A stretch of DNA of 64,000 nucleotides from Saccharopolyspora flava (GTDB taxonomy: Bacteria > Actinomycetota > Actinomycetes > Mycobacteriales > Pseudonocardiaceae), in contig NZ_FOZX01000005.1 of the NCBI RefSeq assembly GCF_900116135.1, positions 367,745-431,744 of the forward strand, written 5' to 3'. Under the pieces are notes generated by a model. It saw only the letters and a list, made by a program, of their open reading frames with translations. It ran no database searches and was not told where the DNA came from. This document shows, in pieces, positions 16,080 to 25,161 of this stretch. The position numbers were made by a program, and so were the translations under genes. Position 1 is the stretch's first letter. Every line of letters starts with the position of its first letter.

Positions 16080-19000
16080 TCAGCCTCCTTCCCGTCGGGG
16101 ATCGTCCGCGTGCTCGGTGCCGGTGCGCTCGGTGATGCCCGCCCGGTCGCGGTACTCGGCGACCAGGCGCTGCAGCGCGGCGGCGCGGGGACGGCGACCG
16201 GGCCGGATGTCGCAGGTCCCGGCCTTGGTCTCCATGATGTGCACGTTCGGGTCCAGCGCCACGCCGATGAGCTCGTTGGCGGCGTCGCCGGTGGTCAGGC
16301 CGTTGGGGCCCCAGTGCCACGGGATGCCGATCTGGTGCAGGGTGCGCCCGCCGACGCGCAGCGGCCGGATCCGCTCGGTGACCAGCACCCGGCCCTCGAT
16401 GGCGCTGCGGGCGGTGATGACGGTGGCCCAGTCGCCGTGGGTCAGGCCCGCTTCGGCGGCCAGCTGCGGGGAGACCTCCAGGAACATCGCCGGCGCGAGC
16501 TCGGAGAGGTGCCGCAGCCAGCGGCTCATGCCCCCGGCGGTGTGGTGCTCGGTGAGCCGGAACGTGGTGAACACGTGCGGGAAGACCTCGCTGCCGGGTT
16601 CGGTGCCGCTGGGCTGATAGCGGTTCTCCGGGCGGGAGTGGATCTGGCGGGCCGGGTTGCGCTGCTGGTGCGGGTGCAGGCGGTTGGCGACCGGGGATTC
16701 CTGGGGTTCGTAGTGCGCCGGGAACGGGCCGTCGACCAGCCCGGCGGGCACGTAGAGCCAGCCGCGCCCGTCGCTCTGCATGATGAACGGTTCGGTCCCG
16801 GCGATGCCCTCCGGTCCCACGGCGCCGTCGGCGGGCCGGTGGTCGGGGCGCTTGTCCCTGTCGAAGTCGGGCACGTCGTGGCCGGTCCACTCGCCGCGCT
16901 CGGCGTCCCACCACACGTAGGCCTTGCGCTCGCTCCACGGGTTGCCGTCCGGGTCGGCGGAGGCCCGGTTGTAGAGGATGCGGCGGTTGGCCGGCCACGC
17001 CCAGCCCCACTCGGGCGCGACCCGGCTCTGCTGGTCGCCGGGTTTCCTGCGGGCGGACTGGTTGACGCCGTCGGCGGTGACGCCGCAGTAGATCCAGCAG
17101 CCGCAGGAGGTGGAGCCGTCGGCGCGCAGCTGCGGGTAGGCCGACAGCGGCCGGCCGTCGGCGTCGTAGCCGTTGATCTCGGCGAGCACGGCCTCGGCGC
17201 TGGGCTCGTCGAGCTCGCCGTGGGTCGGGTAGTCCCAGGTCAGCTCCAGCACGGCGCGGTCGCGCTCGGTCTCGCCGGTGAGCTTGTCCCGGATGCGGCG
17301 GCCCAGGTGGTAGAAGAACCACAGGTCGCTGCGCTGATCACCGGTGGGTTCGACGGCCTTGTGGTGCCACTGCAGCAGCCGCTGGGTGTTGGTGAAGGTG
17401 CCGTCCTTCTCGGTGTGTGCGGCCGCGGGCAGGAAGAACACCTCGGTGCCGATGTCGGCGGTGCGCATCTCCCCGGATTCGATCTCGGGGCCGTCCTTCC
17501 AGAAGGTGGCGGTCTCGATCATGTTGAGGTCGCGCACCACCAGCCAGTCCAGGTTGGCCAGCCCCATCCGCTGCTGACGGGCGTTGGCGGTGCCGACCGC
17601 GGGGTTCTCACCGATGACGAAGTAGCCCGGGCAGCGGCCCTCGATCTGGTCGAGCACGGTCTGGAAGGTGCCGTGGTCGCCGGTGAGCCGGGGCAGCCGG
17701 TCGAAGCAGAAGTCGTTGTCGGCGGTGGCGTGCTCGCCCCACCAGGACTTGAGCATGCTGACCAGGTAGGAGCGGATGTTGGCCCAGTAGCCGCAGGCGT
17801 TCTCGTCGTCGGCGACGAACGACTCCAGGTCGGTGTCGGTGTGGGCGTGCGGCATCGGGATGTAGCCGGGCAGCAGGTTGAACAGCGTCGGGATGTCGGT
17901 GGAGCCCTGGATGCTGGCGTGCCCGCGCAGCGCGAGGATGCCGCCGCCGGGCCTGCCGATGTTGCCCAGCAGCAGCTGCAGGATCGAGGCGGCCCGGATG
18001 TACTGCGCGCCGACGGTGTGGTGGGTCCAGCCCACGGCGTAGGCGATGGCCGAGGTGCGGTCGCGGCCGGAGTTGGCGATGAGCCGGTCGGCGACCCAGG
18101 TGAACTCCTCCTGCGAGATGCCGCAGATCTCCTCCACCACCTCCGGGGTGTAGCGGGCGTAGTGCCGCTTGAGCAGCTGGAACACGCAGCGCGGGTGCTG
18201 CAGCGTCGGGTCGGAGTCGGGGTGGCCGTGGTAGACCGGCCCGCTGGATCCGGTGCGCTCGGGACGGCTGCTCTGCCGCTCCCGGCCGTGGGCGGTGCTG
18301 GGTGCCTCCTCGGTTCCGTGCCCGCCGACGGGCGGGACCGCTTCGCTGCCCCGGTACTGCCAGGTGGTGGTGTCGTAGCTGCCCGCGTCGGGGTCGAAGC
18401 CGGAGAACACCCCGTCGAGGTCCTCTGTGTCGCGGAAGTCCTCGCCGACGATCATCGCCGCGTTGGTGTAGTGCACGACGTAGTCGTGGAAGTGGGCCTC
18501 GCGGGTGAGCACCTGGTTGATCAGCCCGCCCAGGAACGCGATATCGCTTCCGGCGCGCAGCGCGAGGTGGCGGTCGGCCAGCGCCGAGGTGCGGGTGTGG
18601 CGCGGGTCGACGTGGATGACGGTGGCGCCGCGCGCCTGGGCCTCCACGACCCACTGGAACCCGACCGGGTGGGCTTCGGCCATGTTCGAGCCCTGGATGA
18701 GGACGCAGTCCGATTCGGCGAGGTCCTGCAGGAAGGTGGTGGCGCCGCCGCGCCCGAAGGAGGCGCCCAGACCGGGCACCGTGGAGGAGTGTCAAATGCG
18801 CGCCTGGTTCTCGACCTGGATCGCGCCGAGGGCGGTGTAGAGCTTCTTCATGAGGTAGTTCTCCTCGTTGTCGAGGGTCGCTCCTCCGAGGCTCGCGATG
18901 CCCATCGTGCGCCGCAGCGGTCTGCCGTCGGCGTCGGCGTCCTCCCAGGTCCGCTCCCGGGTGGCCAGCACCCGGTCGGCGATCATGTCCAGCGCGGTGT

Positions 19001-19355
19001 CCAGGTCGAGGTCCTCCCACTCGGTGCCGTGCGGGCGCCGGTAGCGGACGCGGGTCTCGCGCAGCGGTGAGGTGACCAGCTCGCGGCTGGCCGAGCCCTT
19101 GGGGCACAGCCGGCCGCGGCTGATCGGCGAGTCCGGGTCGCCCTCGATCTGGGTGACGTGGCCGCCGGAGGTGTAGGTCCGCTGGCCGCAGCCCACCGCG
19201 CAGTACGGGCACACCGAGCGGGTGACCTCGTCGGCGTCGCTGGTGCGCGCCCGCATCTCGTCGGTGCGCCGGGACCGGGCCGCGGGTCCCCGGGCCAGCC
19301 GGTCGGGGCCGGTGAGCTGCCGCAGCACCGGCCAGTTCAGCCACGTGGCCGCCAT
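16080..19355 (-). CDS. fdhA: Selenocysteine-containing formate dehydrogenase catalytic subunit
   Basis: One 1091-residue gene read through an in-frame TGA at 18792-18794 (residue 188). Before it, CPYCAVGCG with CPKG further on binds a 4Fe-4S cluster; the residues around the stop are NQARI-U-HSSTVPGLG, the exact context of the Sec ligand of molybdenum in FdnG/FdoG. Downstream come the molybdopterin guanine dinucleotide domains (EAHPVGFQW, LGNIGRPGGGI, ENPAVGTANA) and a C-terminal dinucleotide-binding barrel. A SECIS hairpin follows the TGA. It oxidises formate to CO2. Length fits the family (about 1015 for E. coli). No clear twin-arginine signal is seen at the N-terminus. ORF callers would split or truncate it at the TGA. 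Confidence 0.95.
18762..18794 (-). promoter_or_regulatory. Sec codon and bacterial SECIS element in fdhA
   Basis: On the minus strand the UGA (18792-18794) is followed by an 18-nt spacer and then the loop GGUCU (18769-18773) closed by a 7-bp stem GGUGCCC/GGGCGCC (18774-18780 with 18762-18768, one G-U pair). Loop sequence and UGA-to-loop distance are the same as in E. coli fdhF, where GGUCU and the stem bind SelB. Strong evidence for selenocysteine insertion. Confidence 0.93.
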
Positions 19356-19391
19356 GCCGACCGGTTACCCGGCCTGTGGATCTCGCAAACC

Positions 19392-19802
19392 TCAGGGGTG
19401 CAGGGACAGCCCCTTGCAGATCTTGTCGACGGCGTTGCGGGGTCCGTGGACGGCGAATCCGACGAGGTCGAGCTCGTCGGTGGGGCGTTCGGCGACCACG
19501 GCGCGGTTGTCGGCGTCGTTGCCGGTCTTGAACATGCCCTCGGAGTAGACGGCGGTGGGCAGGTCTCGGCCGACGGCGCGGGCGTGGCTGCGGGCCAGGT
19601 CCTCGGCCGGTGCGGCGAAGACCAGCACCGGCAGGCCCAGCAGCGGCAGGTACTCGCGCCCGTCGGCGTCGACGTAGTCCTCGCCCATGAGCTCGGGGTG
19701 GGCGGCGGTGATGCCGCTGGCCAGGAAGGCGGTGACGTTGACCCGCTGCCACCCGGCCAGGTCGTCGCGCACCACCACGGCGATCTTCGTCTGTTGTGCC
19801 AT
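19392..19802 (-). CDS. DUF2000 family protein
   Basis: A 136-residue cytoplasmic protein of the DUF2000 family, recognised by its N-terminus (KIAVVVRDDLAGWQRVNVTAFLASGI) and the motif VGRDLPTAVYSEGMFKTGNDADNR. These proteins resemble peptidyl-tRNA hydrolase 2 in fold and have no established role. It lies 36 bp upstream of fdhA on the same strand, so may be the first gene of the formate dehydrogenase operon, and is divergent from an AraC gene. Homologues often sit beside AraC regulators, so the latter link may be the meaningful one. Confidence 0.82.
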   Translation of the reverse strand: MAQQTKIAVVVRDDLAGWQRVNVTAFLASGITAAHPELMGEDYVDADGREYLPLLGLPVLVFAAPAEDLARSHARAVGRDLPTAVYSEGMFKTGNDADNRAVVAERPTDELDLVGFAVHGPRNAVDKICKGLSLHP

Positions 19803-19885
19803 GCGCTCATCTCAGACGCGGCGGCGGCACTTGGTCTTGAACGCTGGTGCGCTCGGTCCCTCCGGCGACCGGGAACAATGGGGGC

Positions 19886-20473
19886 ATGAGTCAGGAGTGG
19901 GTGTCCTACCGGCGTTCGGCGCGGATGCCGGTGGAGGTGATGCGCGCGCACTTCGAACACCACCGCTACGACCTGCACGCCGCGCTGGCCTCGGCGCTGC
20001 GGGGCGTGCACGACGCGCTGGTGGGCGGGGAGAGCGCGCTCGCCCAGGACGAGGCGCTGCACTCCGCGGTGCGGGCGATGGTGCGGCTGGGCGCGGTCAC
20101 CGCCGCTCCCCCGGGCTGGGCGCCGGAGACGCGGCGGGAGGACGAGGGCCTGCGGCAGGTGCGGGAGCTGCTGCACGAGCACTTCGCCGAGGACATCGGC
20201 ACCGCGCGGCTGACCGAGATCAGCGGCCGCAGCCGGTTCGCGCTCTACCGCGCGTTCCGGGACCTGCACGGGCTCACGCCCGGCGAGTACCAGCGGCAGC
20301 TGCGGGTGCGGCACGCGCGCAGGCTGCTGGAGTCCGGCAGCAGCCCGGCGCAGGCCGCGGTGGAGTCCGGTTTCGCCGACCAGAGCCACCTGACCCGCTG
20401 GTTCCGCCGCTACTACGCGCTCACCCCGGCGCGCTTCCGCGACGCGGCGCGCGATCAGGCCTGGGCGTCGTAG
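19886..20473 (+). CDS. AraC family transcriptional regulator
   Basis: A 195-residue protein: a short N-terminal part (about 1-90) and a C-terminal AraC domain with two helix-turn-helix units (IGTARLTEISGRSRFALYRAFRDLHGLTP and AAVESGFADQSHLTRWFRRYYALTPARF). The N-terminus begins in the middle of the usual effector domain, so ligand sensing is minimal or atypical. ATG at 19886 follows GGGGGC. It is divergent from the DUF2000 gene with 83 bp between starts, hence a likely regulator of it and perhaps of fdhABC. The 3' end overlaps the convergent PNPOx-like gene by 19 bp. Confidence 0.88.
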   Translation: MSQEWVSYRRSARMPVEVMRAHFEHHRYDLHAALASALRGVHDALVGGESALAQDEALHSAVRAMVRLGAVTAAPPGWAPETRREDEGLRQVRELLHEHFAEDIGTARLTEISGRSRFALYRAFRDLHGLTPGEYQRQLRVRHARRLLESGSSPAQAAVESGFADQSHLTRWFRRYYALTPARFRDAARDQAWAS

Positions 20474-21096
20474 AGGATCGAGCGGAAGCGCTCGTCGGAG
20501 TAGTACCGCTCCAGCTCGGCCAGCGAGTCGTCGCGGCGGGTGAGGTCCTTGGCGATGCGGGCCGGGGACGGCACGGCGTCGGGGCGCCAGGTCTCGGGTT
20601 CCCACAGCCCGGAGCGCAGGAACGCCTTGGCGCAGTGGTGGAAGACCTCCTCGATCTCCACCAGCAGCACCACGCTGGGCCGGTGGCCCTTGACGACCAT
20701 CCGGTCGAAGAACGGGGCGTCGCGCAGCAGCCGGGCCCGGCCGTTGACGCGCAGCGTGTCGCCGCGGCCGGGGATGAAGTAGACGAGTCCGACGTGCGGG
20801 TTGGCGAGCACGTTGCGGAACCCGTCGACGCGCCGGTTGCCGGGCCGTTCCGGGATCGCGATGGTGCGCTCGTCGAGCACGAGGGTGAACCCGGCCGGGT
20901 CGCCCTTCGGGGAGACGTCGCAGCGTCCCCGCTCGTCGGAGGTGGCCACCAGGCAGAACGGCGAGGCGGCCAGCCAGTCGACGTCGAGCGGGTGCAGCGC
21001 GGGGCGCTGCTTGTCCCGGACCCGCTGCAGCGGTTCGCCGACGATCTCCGCCAGCTCGTCGGTCGAGGTGATCTCCTGCGCGCCTTCGAGTTCCAC
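20455..21096 (-). CDS. Pyridoxamine 5'-phosphate oxidase-like flavin protein
   Basis: A 213-residue split-barrel FMN-binding family member: residues 50-160 include PFCLVATSDERGRCDVSPKGDPAGF and the strand pattern NPHVGLVYFIPGRGDTLRVNGRARL, typical of the PNPOx-like general-stress/MSMEG_1061 type. Such proteins reduce or bind flavin and F420-dependent substrates; the specific reaction is not predictable. It overlaps the convergent AraC gene by 19 bp. A terminator lies upstream of it, separating it from the reductase operon. Confidence 0.85.
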   Translation of the reverse strand: MELEGAQEITSTDELAEIVGEPLQRVRDKQRPALHPLDVDWLAASPFCLVATSDERGRCDVSPKGDPAGFTLVLDERTIAIPERPGNRRVDGFRNVLANPHVGLVYFIPGRGDTLRVNGRARLLRDAPFFDRMVVKGHRPSVVLLVEIEEVFHHCAKAFLRSGLWEPETWRPDAVPSPARIAKDLTRRDDSLAELERYYSDERFRSILYDAQA

Positions 21097-21183
21097 CGCG
21101 TCCTCCCAGATCGCTCCCGCCCGACACTACGGCGCGACCTGCGGTGGCGGGAAGCGGTTTTCCTCCCAGCGCGGCTGATTGTC

Positions 21184-21224
21184 GCGGTGTAGCCCGGTCA
21201 CACCCCGCAACCGGGCTACACCGC
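21184..21224 (-). terminator. Hairpin terminator of the reductase operon
   Basis: A perfect 15-bp stem, GCGGTGTAGCCCGGT and complement, around an 11-nt loop, 31 bp after the stop of the ferredoxin reductase gene and before the PNPOx-like gene on the same strand. No T-run, as is common in actinobacteria. Confidence 0.82.
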
Positions 21225-21255
21225 CTCCCCTCCGGTCCCCCCGAACCGGGGTCTT

Positions 21256-22305
21256 TCACAGATCGACGGCGATGTGCCCCCGCCCTCGATCCACGCACAG
21301 GGCCACGTCGCCGCCGCGCGCTCGGCTCCGGCGGCGGATCTCGCCGGTGAGCAGCGGGACGTGGCAGGTGCCGCAGAAGCCCTGCCGGCACGAGTAGGCG
21401 ACCTCGGGCAGCACCTCGCCGACGGCCTCCAGCGCGCTGCGCCCGGCCGGGACCTCGACGGTGCGGCCGCTGCGGGCGAGCTCGACGGTGAAGTCGCGCC
21501 CGTCGACGATCGGCGGGGCCGAGAACCGCTCCCAGTGCAGGCCTTTCGCGGCGCTGCCGGGCAGCGCCAGGCGCAGCGCGGTGATCATCGGGACCGGCCC
21601 GCAGGCGTAGACCGCCGCCCCGGCCGGGGCGTGGTCGAGCAGTTCGGTCCCGGCCGCGGGGATGCCGAACTCGGTGTCGGGACGGATCCAGACCCGCTCG
21701 GCGGGCAGCTCGGCGAGCTCGGCCAGGAACGGCATCGACGCCCGGGACCGTCCCGCGTAGACCAGCCGCCAGTCGGCGCCGCGGGCCATCGCGGTGCGCA
21801 CCATCGGCAGGATCGGGGTGATGCCGATGCCGCCTGCCACGAACAGGTAGGAGCGCCCGCTGACGAACGGGAAGGCGTTGCGGGGCCCGCGCGCGACGAT
21901 CCGGTCGCCTTCGGCGAGCTCGTCGTGGATCTCGCGGGACCCGCCCGCGCCGCCGTCCAGCCGTCGCACCGCGATCCGGTAGTGCGACCGCTCGCCGGGC
22001 GGCCCGCACAGCGAGTACTGGCGCTTGCGGCCCGAGGGCAGCAGCACGTCCAGGTGCGCGCCCGGCTGCCAGGCGGGCAACCGCCCGCCGCCGGGGCGGG
22101 TCAGCCGCAGGCTGCGCACGCCGTCGGCCTCGTCGCGGATCTCGGTGATGACCAGCGGGATGTCGCGGTGGACCGGGCGCGGCGGGGTCGCGTCGCGGCG
22201 GCTGTTGCGGTGCAGCCACTCCACGCCGCCGACCAGCCGGTGCACCACGCCCATGAGCCGATCCGGTCCGGTGCCGTCGAGGGACCTCGGCAGTTCCACG
22301 GTCAT
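21256..22305 (-). CDS. Ferredoxin reductase with C-terminal 2Fe-2S domain (phthalate dioxygenase reductase type)
   Basis: A 349-residue modular electron transferase. FMN/FAD barrel motif RKRQYSLCGPPG (about 110-125), NAD(P)-binding segment GGIGITPILPMV (about 180), and a plant-type 2Fe-2S cluster at the C-terminus with CRQGFCGTCHV and a fourth Cys near residue 335. It passes electrons from NAD(P)H to an oxygenase or other acceptor. ATG at 22305 abuts the stop of the di-iron protein gene (22306), so both are made together; the di-iron protein is the obvious partner. Confidence 0.92.
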   Translation of the reverse strand: MTVELPRSLDGTGPDRLMGVVHRLVGGVEWLHRNSRRDATPPRPVHRDIPLVITEIRDEADGVRSLRLTRPGGGRLPAWQPGAHLDVLLPSGRKRQYSLCGPPGERSHYRIAVRRLDGGAGGSREIHDELAEGDRIVARGPRNAFPFVSGRSYLFVAGGIGITPILPMVRTAMARGADWRLVYAGRSRASMPFLAELAELPAERVWIRPDTEFGIPAAGTELLDHAPAGAAVYACGPVPMITALRLALPGSAAKGLHWERFSAPPIVDGRDFTVELARSGRTVEVPAGRSALEAVGEVLPEVAYSCRQGFCGTCHVPLLTGEIRRRSRARGGDVALCVDRGRGHIAVDL

Positions 22306-23193
22306 CTACTGCCCCGCCGCCAACGCCGCCGGTGAGGTCGCCAGGTAGTCCACGGCCCGGGCGGTCGAGCCGTGCTGCGACGGGTGGTAGCCGGGCCGGA
22401 AGTACGCGGGCAACGCGGCCAGCAGCTGCCGGTAGCTCGGGGTCAGCCCGAGGCGGCCGCTGCGCAGGAAGTCGCGCCAGCGGGGCTTGCGCTTGCCGCG
22501 CAGCACCGGGTCGGAGGCCATGAGGAACCGCAGCCCGCGCACCCACAGCACGGTCAGCACCCCCGCGGCCAGCAGCATCGACAGGCAGCGCTGCGGGTAG
22601 CGGCCGTGGACGTGCTGGTAGACCTCGAAGGCCACCGCGCGGTGCTCGACCTCCTCGGCGCCGTGCCAGCGCAGCAGGTCCAGCATCGTCGGGTCGGCCC
22701 CGGCCACGTCGAGCTCCTCGGCGTCGAGGATCCACTGGCCGAGGAACGCGGTGATGTGCTCGATGGCGGCGATCAGCGCGAGCCGCTGCACCAGCCACGA
22801 CTCGGCGCGCTTGCCGCGCAGCGGGCGGTCGCCGAGCGTCGTGCGGAACATCCAGCGGACCTGGTCAACGAACGGGCGGGTGTCCAGGCCGTGGGCGTCG
22901 AAGTGGTCGACCACGCCCTGGTGGGACTCGGCGTGCATGGCCTCCTGGCCGACGAAGCCGCGCACGTCCTCGGCCAGCCGGTCGTCGCTGATCAGCGGCA
23001 GGGCCTGCTTGAAGACCTCCACGAACCAGCGCTCGCCCTCGGGCAGCACCAGGTGCAGGAAGTTGATCCAGTGGGTGGCGAAGGGTTCGCCGGGGATCCA
23101 GTGCATCGGCAGCTGGGACCAGTCGAACTCCACGTCGCGGGCGTGCAGCGCCACTCGGTCCGGCTCACCGGGGTCGGTCTCGGTCACGTGCAC
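22306..23193 (-). CDS. Ferritin-like di-iron protein (metal-dependent hydrolase family PF10118)
   Basis: A 295-residue protein of the family named predicted metal-dependent hydrolase. It has the helical ligand pattern of di-iron carboxylate enzymes: Glu54/59 region EGERWFVEVF, ExxH at 84-87 (EAMH), Glu145 in AAIEHITAF, and ExxH at 181-184 (EVEH). A basic, partly hydrophobic C-terminal half (about 200-295) follows, with a possible membrane helix near 205-225. The family name is historical; the pattern fits oxidation chemistry better than hydrolysis. It lies 4 bp after the epoxide hydrolase/SDR fusion and abuts a 2Fe-2S reductase, so a monooxygenase or desaturase role is inferred. Confidence 0.8.
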   Translation of the reverse strand: MHVTETDPGEPDRVALHARDVEFDWSQLPMHWIPGEPFATHWINFLHLVLPEGERWFVEVFKQALPLISDDRLAEDVRGFVGQEAMHAESHQGVVDHFDAHGLDTRPFVDQVRWMFRTTLGDRPLRGKRAESWLVQRLALIAAIEHITAFLGQWILDAEELDVAGADPTMLDLLRWHGAEEVEHRAVAFEVYQHVHGRYPQRCLSMLLAAGVLTVLWVRGLRFLMASDPVLRGKRKPRWRDFLRSGRLGLTPSYRQLLAALPAYFRPGYHPSQHGSTARAVDYLATSPAALAAGQ

Positions 23194-23197
23194 CTCC

Positions 23198-24949
23198 CTA
23201 CTTCGGCATCAGGTCGGCTCGGGCCGCGGCGCGCAGCAGCTTCGGGGTCAACCGGGACAGCACGAGTCCCGCTCTGGCCTCGGGGGTGACCGGTGCCAGG
23301 GCCGGGGCGCGGCGGGTGGCGCGCAGGATCTGCTCGGCGACGCGTTCCGGGCCGTAGTCGCGGCGCTGGTAGAGCTCGGTGGCGGCGCGGCGGCGCTTGG
23401 CCTGCTCGGCCTCGCCGAGCCCGGCGAAGCGGGTGCGGGTGGTGATGCCGGTGTTGACCAGTCCCGGGCACACGGCGGTGACCTTGACGCCGTCGCCGGC
23501 GAGCTCCACCCGCAGGCACTCGCTGAGCCGGAGGACGGCGGCCTTGGTGGTGCTGTAGGCGGGGAGCACGGCCGAGGGCAGGTAGGCCGCGGCGGAGGCG
23601 ACGTTGATGATGCGGCCGCCTTCGCCGCGCTCGACCATCTGCCTGCCGAACAGGCGGCAGCCGTGGATGACGCCCCACAGGTTGACGTCGATGACGTCCT
23701 CCCAGTCGGCGGCGCTGGTGTCCAGGAACGCCCCGGCGAGCCCGATCCCGGCGTTGTTGATCACCACGTCGGGGGCGCCGTGCTCGGCGTGCACGGCCAG
23801 CGCGAAGTCGGTCATGGCGGCCCGGTCGGAGACGTCGACCTGGTGGGTGCTGACGGCTTCGCCGAGCTCCTCGGCGGTGGCCTCGAGTGCCTTGCGGTCG
23901 ACGTCGGCGGCGACCACGTGCGCACCGGCCTGGGCGAAGGCGCGGGCGGTGGCGCGGCCGATGCCGTTGCCGGCGCCGGTGATGACGACGACCTGGTCGG
24001 CGAACTCGCCGCGTCCGGGCCGGACCCGGGCGCGGCGCAGACCGCGGGTCTGCTCACCGCCTTCGACGTGGTCGACGAGTTCGGCGGCGCAGCGCGCGAC
24101 GAGTTCCGGGCGGCTGCGGGGCAGCCAGTGCCCGCCGGGCAGGTGCCGCACCCGCAGGTTCTCGGCGAGCGCGTCGACCTCGGTCTGCAGCGGCGCGGAG
24201 ACGAACGGGTCGCCGGTGGGTGCCAGGACCTGCACCGGGACCGAGGTGCGGCGCTGCGCGGGCTCACCGAGGCGTCCGGCGTTGGCGCGGTAGAGCTCCA
24301 GACCGTGCACGCCGTCGGCGACGTCGGGCCGGGTGGGCGCGGCGGCGGACTTGGGGTCGAGCCGTTCGAGGTGGGCGATGAGCTTGGGCATGATGCCGCT
24401 GCGCCAGGCCAGTTCGGGCAGCGCGGGCAGCTGGAAGAAGGCGATGTAGGCGGAGAAGGCCAGCTGCGTGGCCAGTTCCCGCAGGTCCCGCAGGTCGGGG
24501 CGCAGCTTGTCGCGCAGCCACTGGCCGTAGTGGTCCAGGCAGGGACCGGAGATCGAGGTGTAGGAGGCGATGCGGCCGGCGGCGCGCGGGTCGGTGACGG
24601 CGTGCCAGGACTGCACCGATCCCCAGTCGTGGGCCAGCAGGTGCACCGGGCGATCCGGGCTGACGGCCTCGGCGACGGCGAACAGGTCGTCGGCGAGCCG
24701 GTCGATGCGGTAGCCGTCGGTGCCGCTCGGGCGGCCGGACTCACCGGCGCCGCGCACGTCGTAGGTGACGACCCGGTAGCGGTCCGACAGCGCGGCGACG
24801 ACGCCGTCCCAGACGGTGTGGTTGTCCGGGTACCCGTGCACGGCGAGCACGGTCGGGGCGCCTTCGGGGCCGTGCGCGTGCACGGCGAGGCGGACACCGT
24901 CCTCGGTGTCGAGCCACTGCGAACCCGCCTGCCACGCTGCGCCAGCCAT
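23198..24949 (-). CDS. Bifunctional alpha/beta (epoxide) hydrolase - short-chain dehydrogenase, EphD-like
   Basis: A 583-residue fusion with the same domain order as mycobacterial EphD. Residues 15-290: epoxide-hydrolase-type fold with oxyanion loop HGYPDN, nucleophile Asp108 in AHDWGS and late His in GGHWLPRSR. Residues 315-583: SDR with cofactor loop VVITGAGNGIGRATA and catalytic YSTTKAAV (Tyr and Lys). It could open an epoxide and oxidise the resulting alcohol. ATG at 24949 is preferred to the TTG at 24988, since TTGACA-like promoter elements lie between. First gene of a three-gene operon with a di-iron protein and a reductase. Confidence 0.9.
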   Translation of the reverse strand: MAGAAWQAGSQWLDTEDGVRLAVHAHGPEGAPTVLAVHGYPDNHTVWDGVVAALSDRYRVVTYDVRGAGESGRPSGTDGYRIDRLADDLFAVAEAVSPDRPVHLLAHDWGSVQSWHAVTDPRAAGRIASYTSISGPCLDHYGQWLRDKLRPDLRDLRELATQLAFSAYIAFFQLPALPELAWRSGIMPKLIAHLERLDPKSAAAPTRPDVADGVHGLELYRANAGRLGEPAQRRTSVPVQVLAPTGDPFVSAPLQTEVDALAENLRVRHLPGGHWLPRSRPELVARCAAELVDHVEGGEQTRGLRRARVRPGRGEFADQVVVITGAGNGIGRATARAFAQAGAHVVAADVDRKALEATAEELGEAVSTHQVDVSDRAAMTDFALAVHAEHGAPDVVINNAGIGLAGAFLDTSAADWEDVIDVNLWGVIHGCRLFGRQMVERGEGGRIINVASAAAYLPSAVLPAYSTTKAAVLRLSECLRVELAGDGVKVTAVCPGLVNTGITTRTRFAGLGEAEQAKRRRAATELYQRRDYGPERVAEQILRATRRAPALAPVTPEARAGLVLSRLTPKLLRAAARADLMPK

Positions 24950-24967
24950 GCGCGAAAGCCTAACCAC

Positions 24968-24988
24968 GTTGTCAATGGATGTTGTCAA
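24968..24988. promoter_or_regulatory. Direct repeat in the ephD-like/selA divergent region
   Basis: Two copies of GTTGTCAA 13 bp apart (24968-24975, 24981-24988); on the minus strand each contains TTGACA, a -35-like hexamer. They precede the ATG of the EphD-like gene by 19-39 bp and may be a promoter or regulator site. Confidence 0.45.
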
Positions 24989-25161
24989 GGTCTACCCGGC
25001 CGAGATCCCAATATCCCCCGGATTCGCGCCCATGTCACCGATTTCGGCGGAACCGGAACAGCCGATCACTGGGGAAACACCTAGTCCGCATTCCGCATGA
25101 TCCCGGCAAACCGCCCTCTGTGGACAGGCGGAGGTGGACTCGGGTTCCTACGGTGGGAACC

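Noticed and set aside
16080..18779. 899-codon minus-strand frame as a separate oxidoreductase starting at 18779
   Set aside because: It is the part of fdhA after the in-frame UGA; Sec context and SECIS show that it is one gene with 18792-19355.
15279..19070. 1263-codon frame on the plus strand across the formate dehydrogenase genes
   Set aside because: Shadow of fdhA and fdhB; the true genes have complete motifs and coupling on the other strand.
22306..23193. Cytochrome P450 or Rieske oxygenase as partner of the 2Fe-2S reductase
   Set aside because: No FxxGxxxC or CxHx15-17CxxH motif occurs; the ferritin-like ExxH pattern fits better.
24950..25161. tRNA(Sec) gene (selC) near selA
   Set aside because: I looked in the gaps around fdhA and selAB for a 90-nt gene with a TCA anticodon, long variable arm and T-loop GTTCGA-like box; none was convincing.
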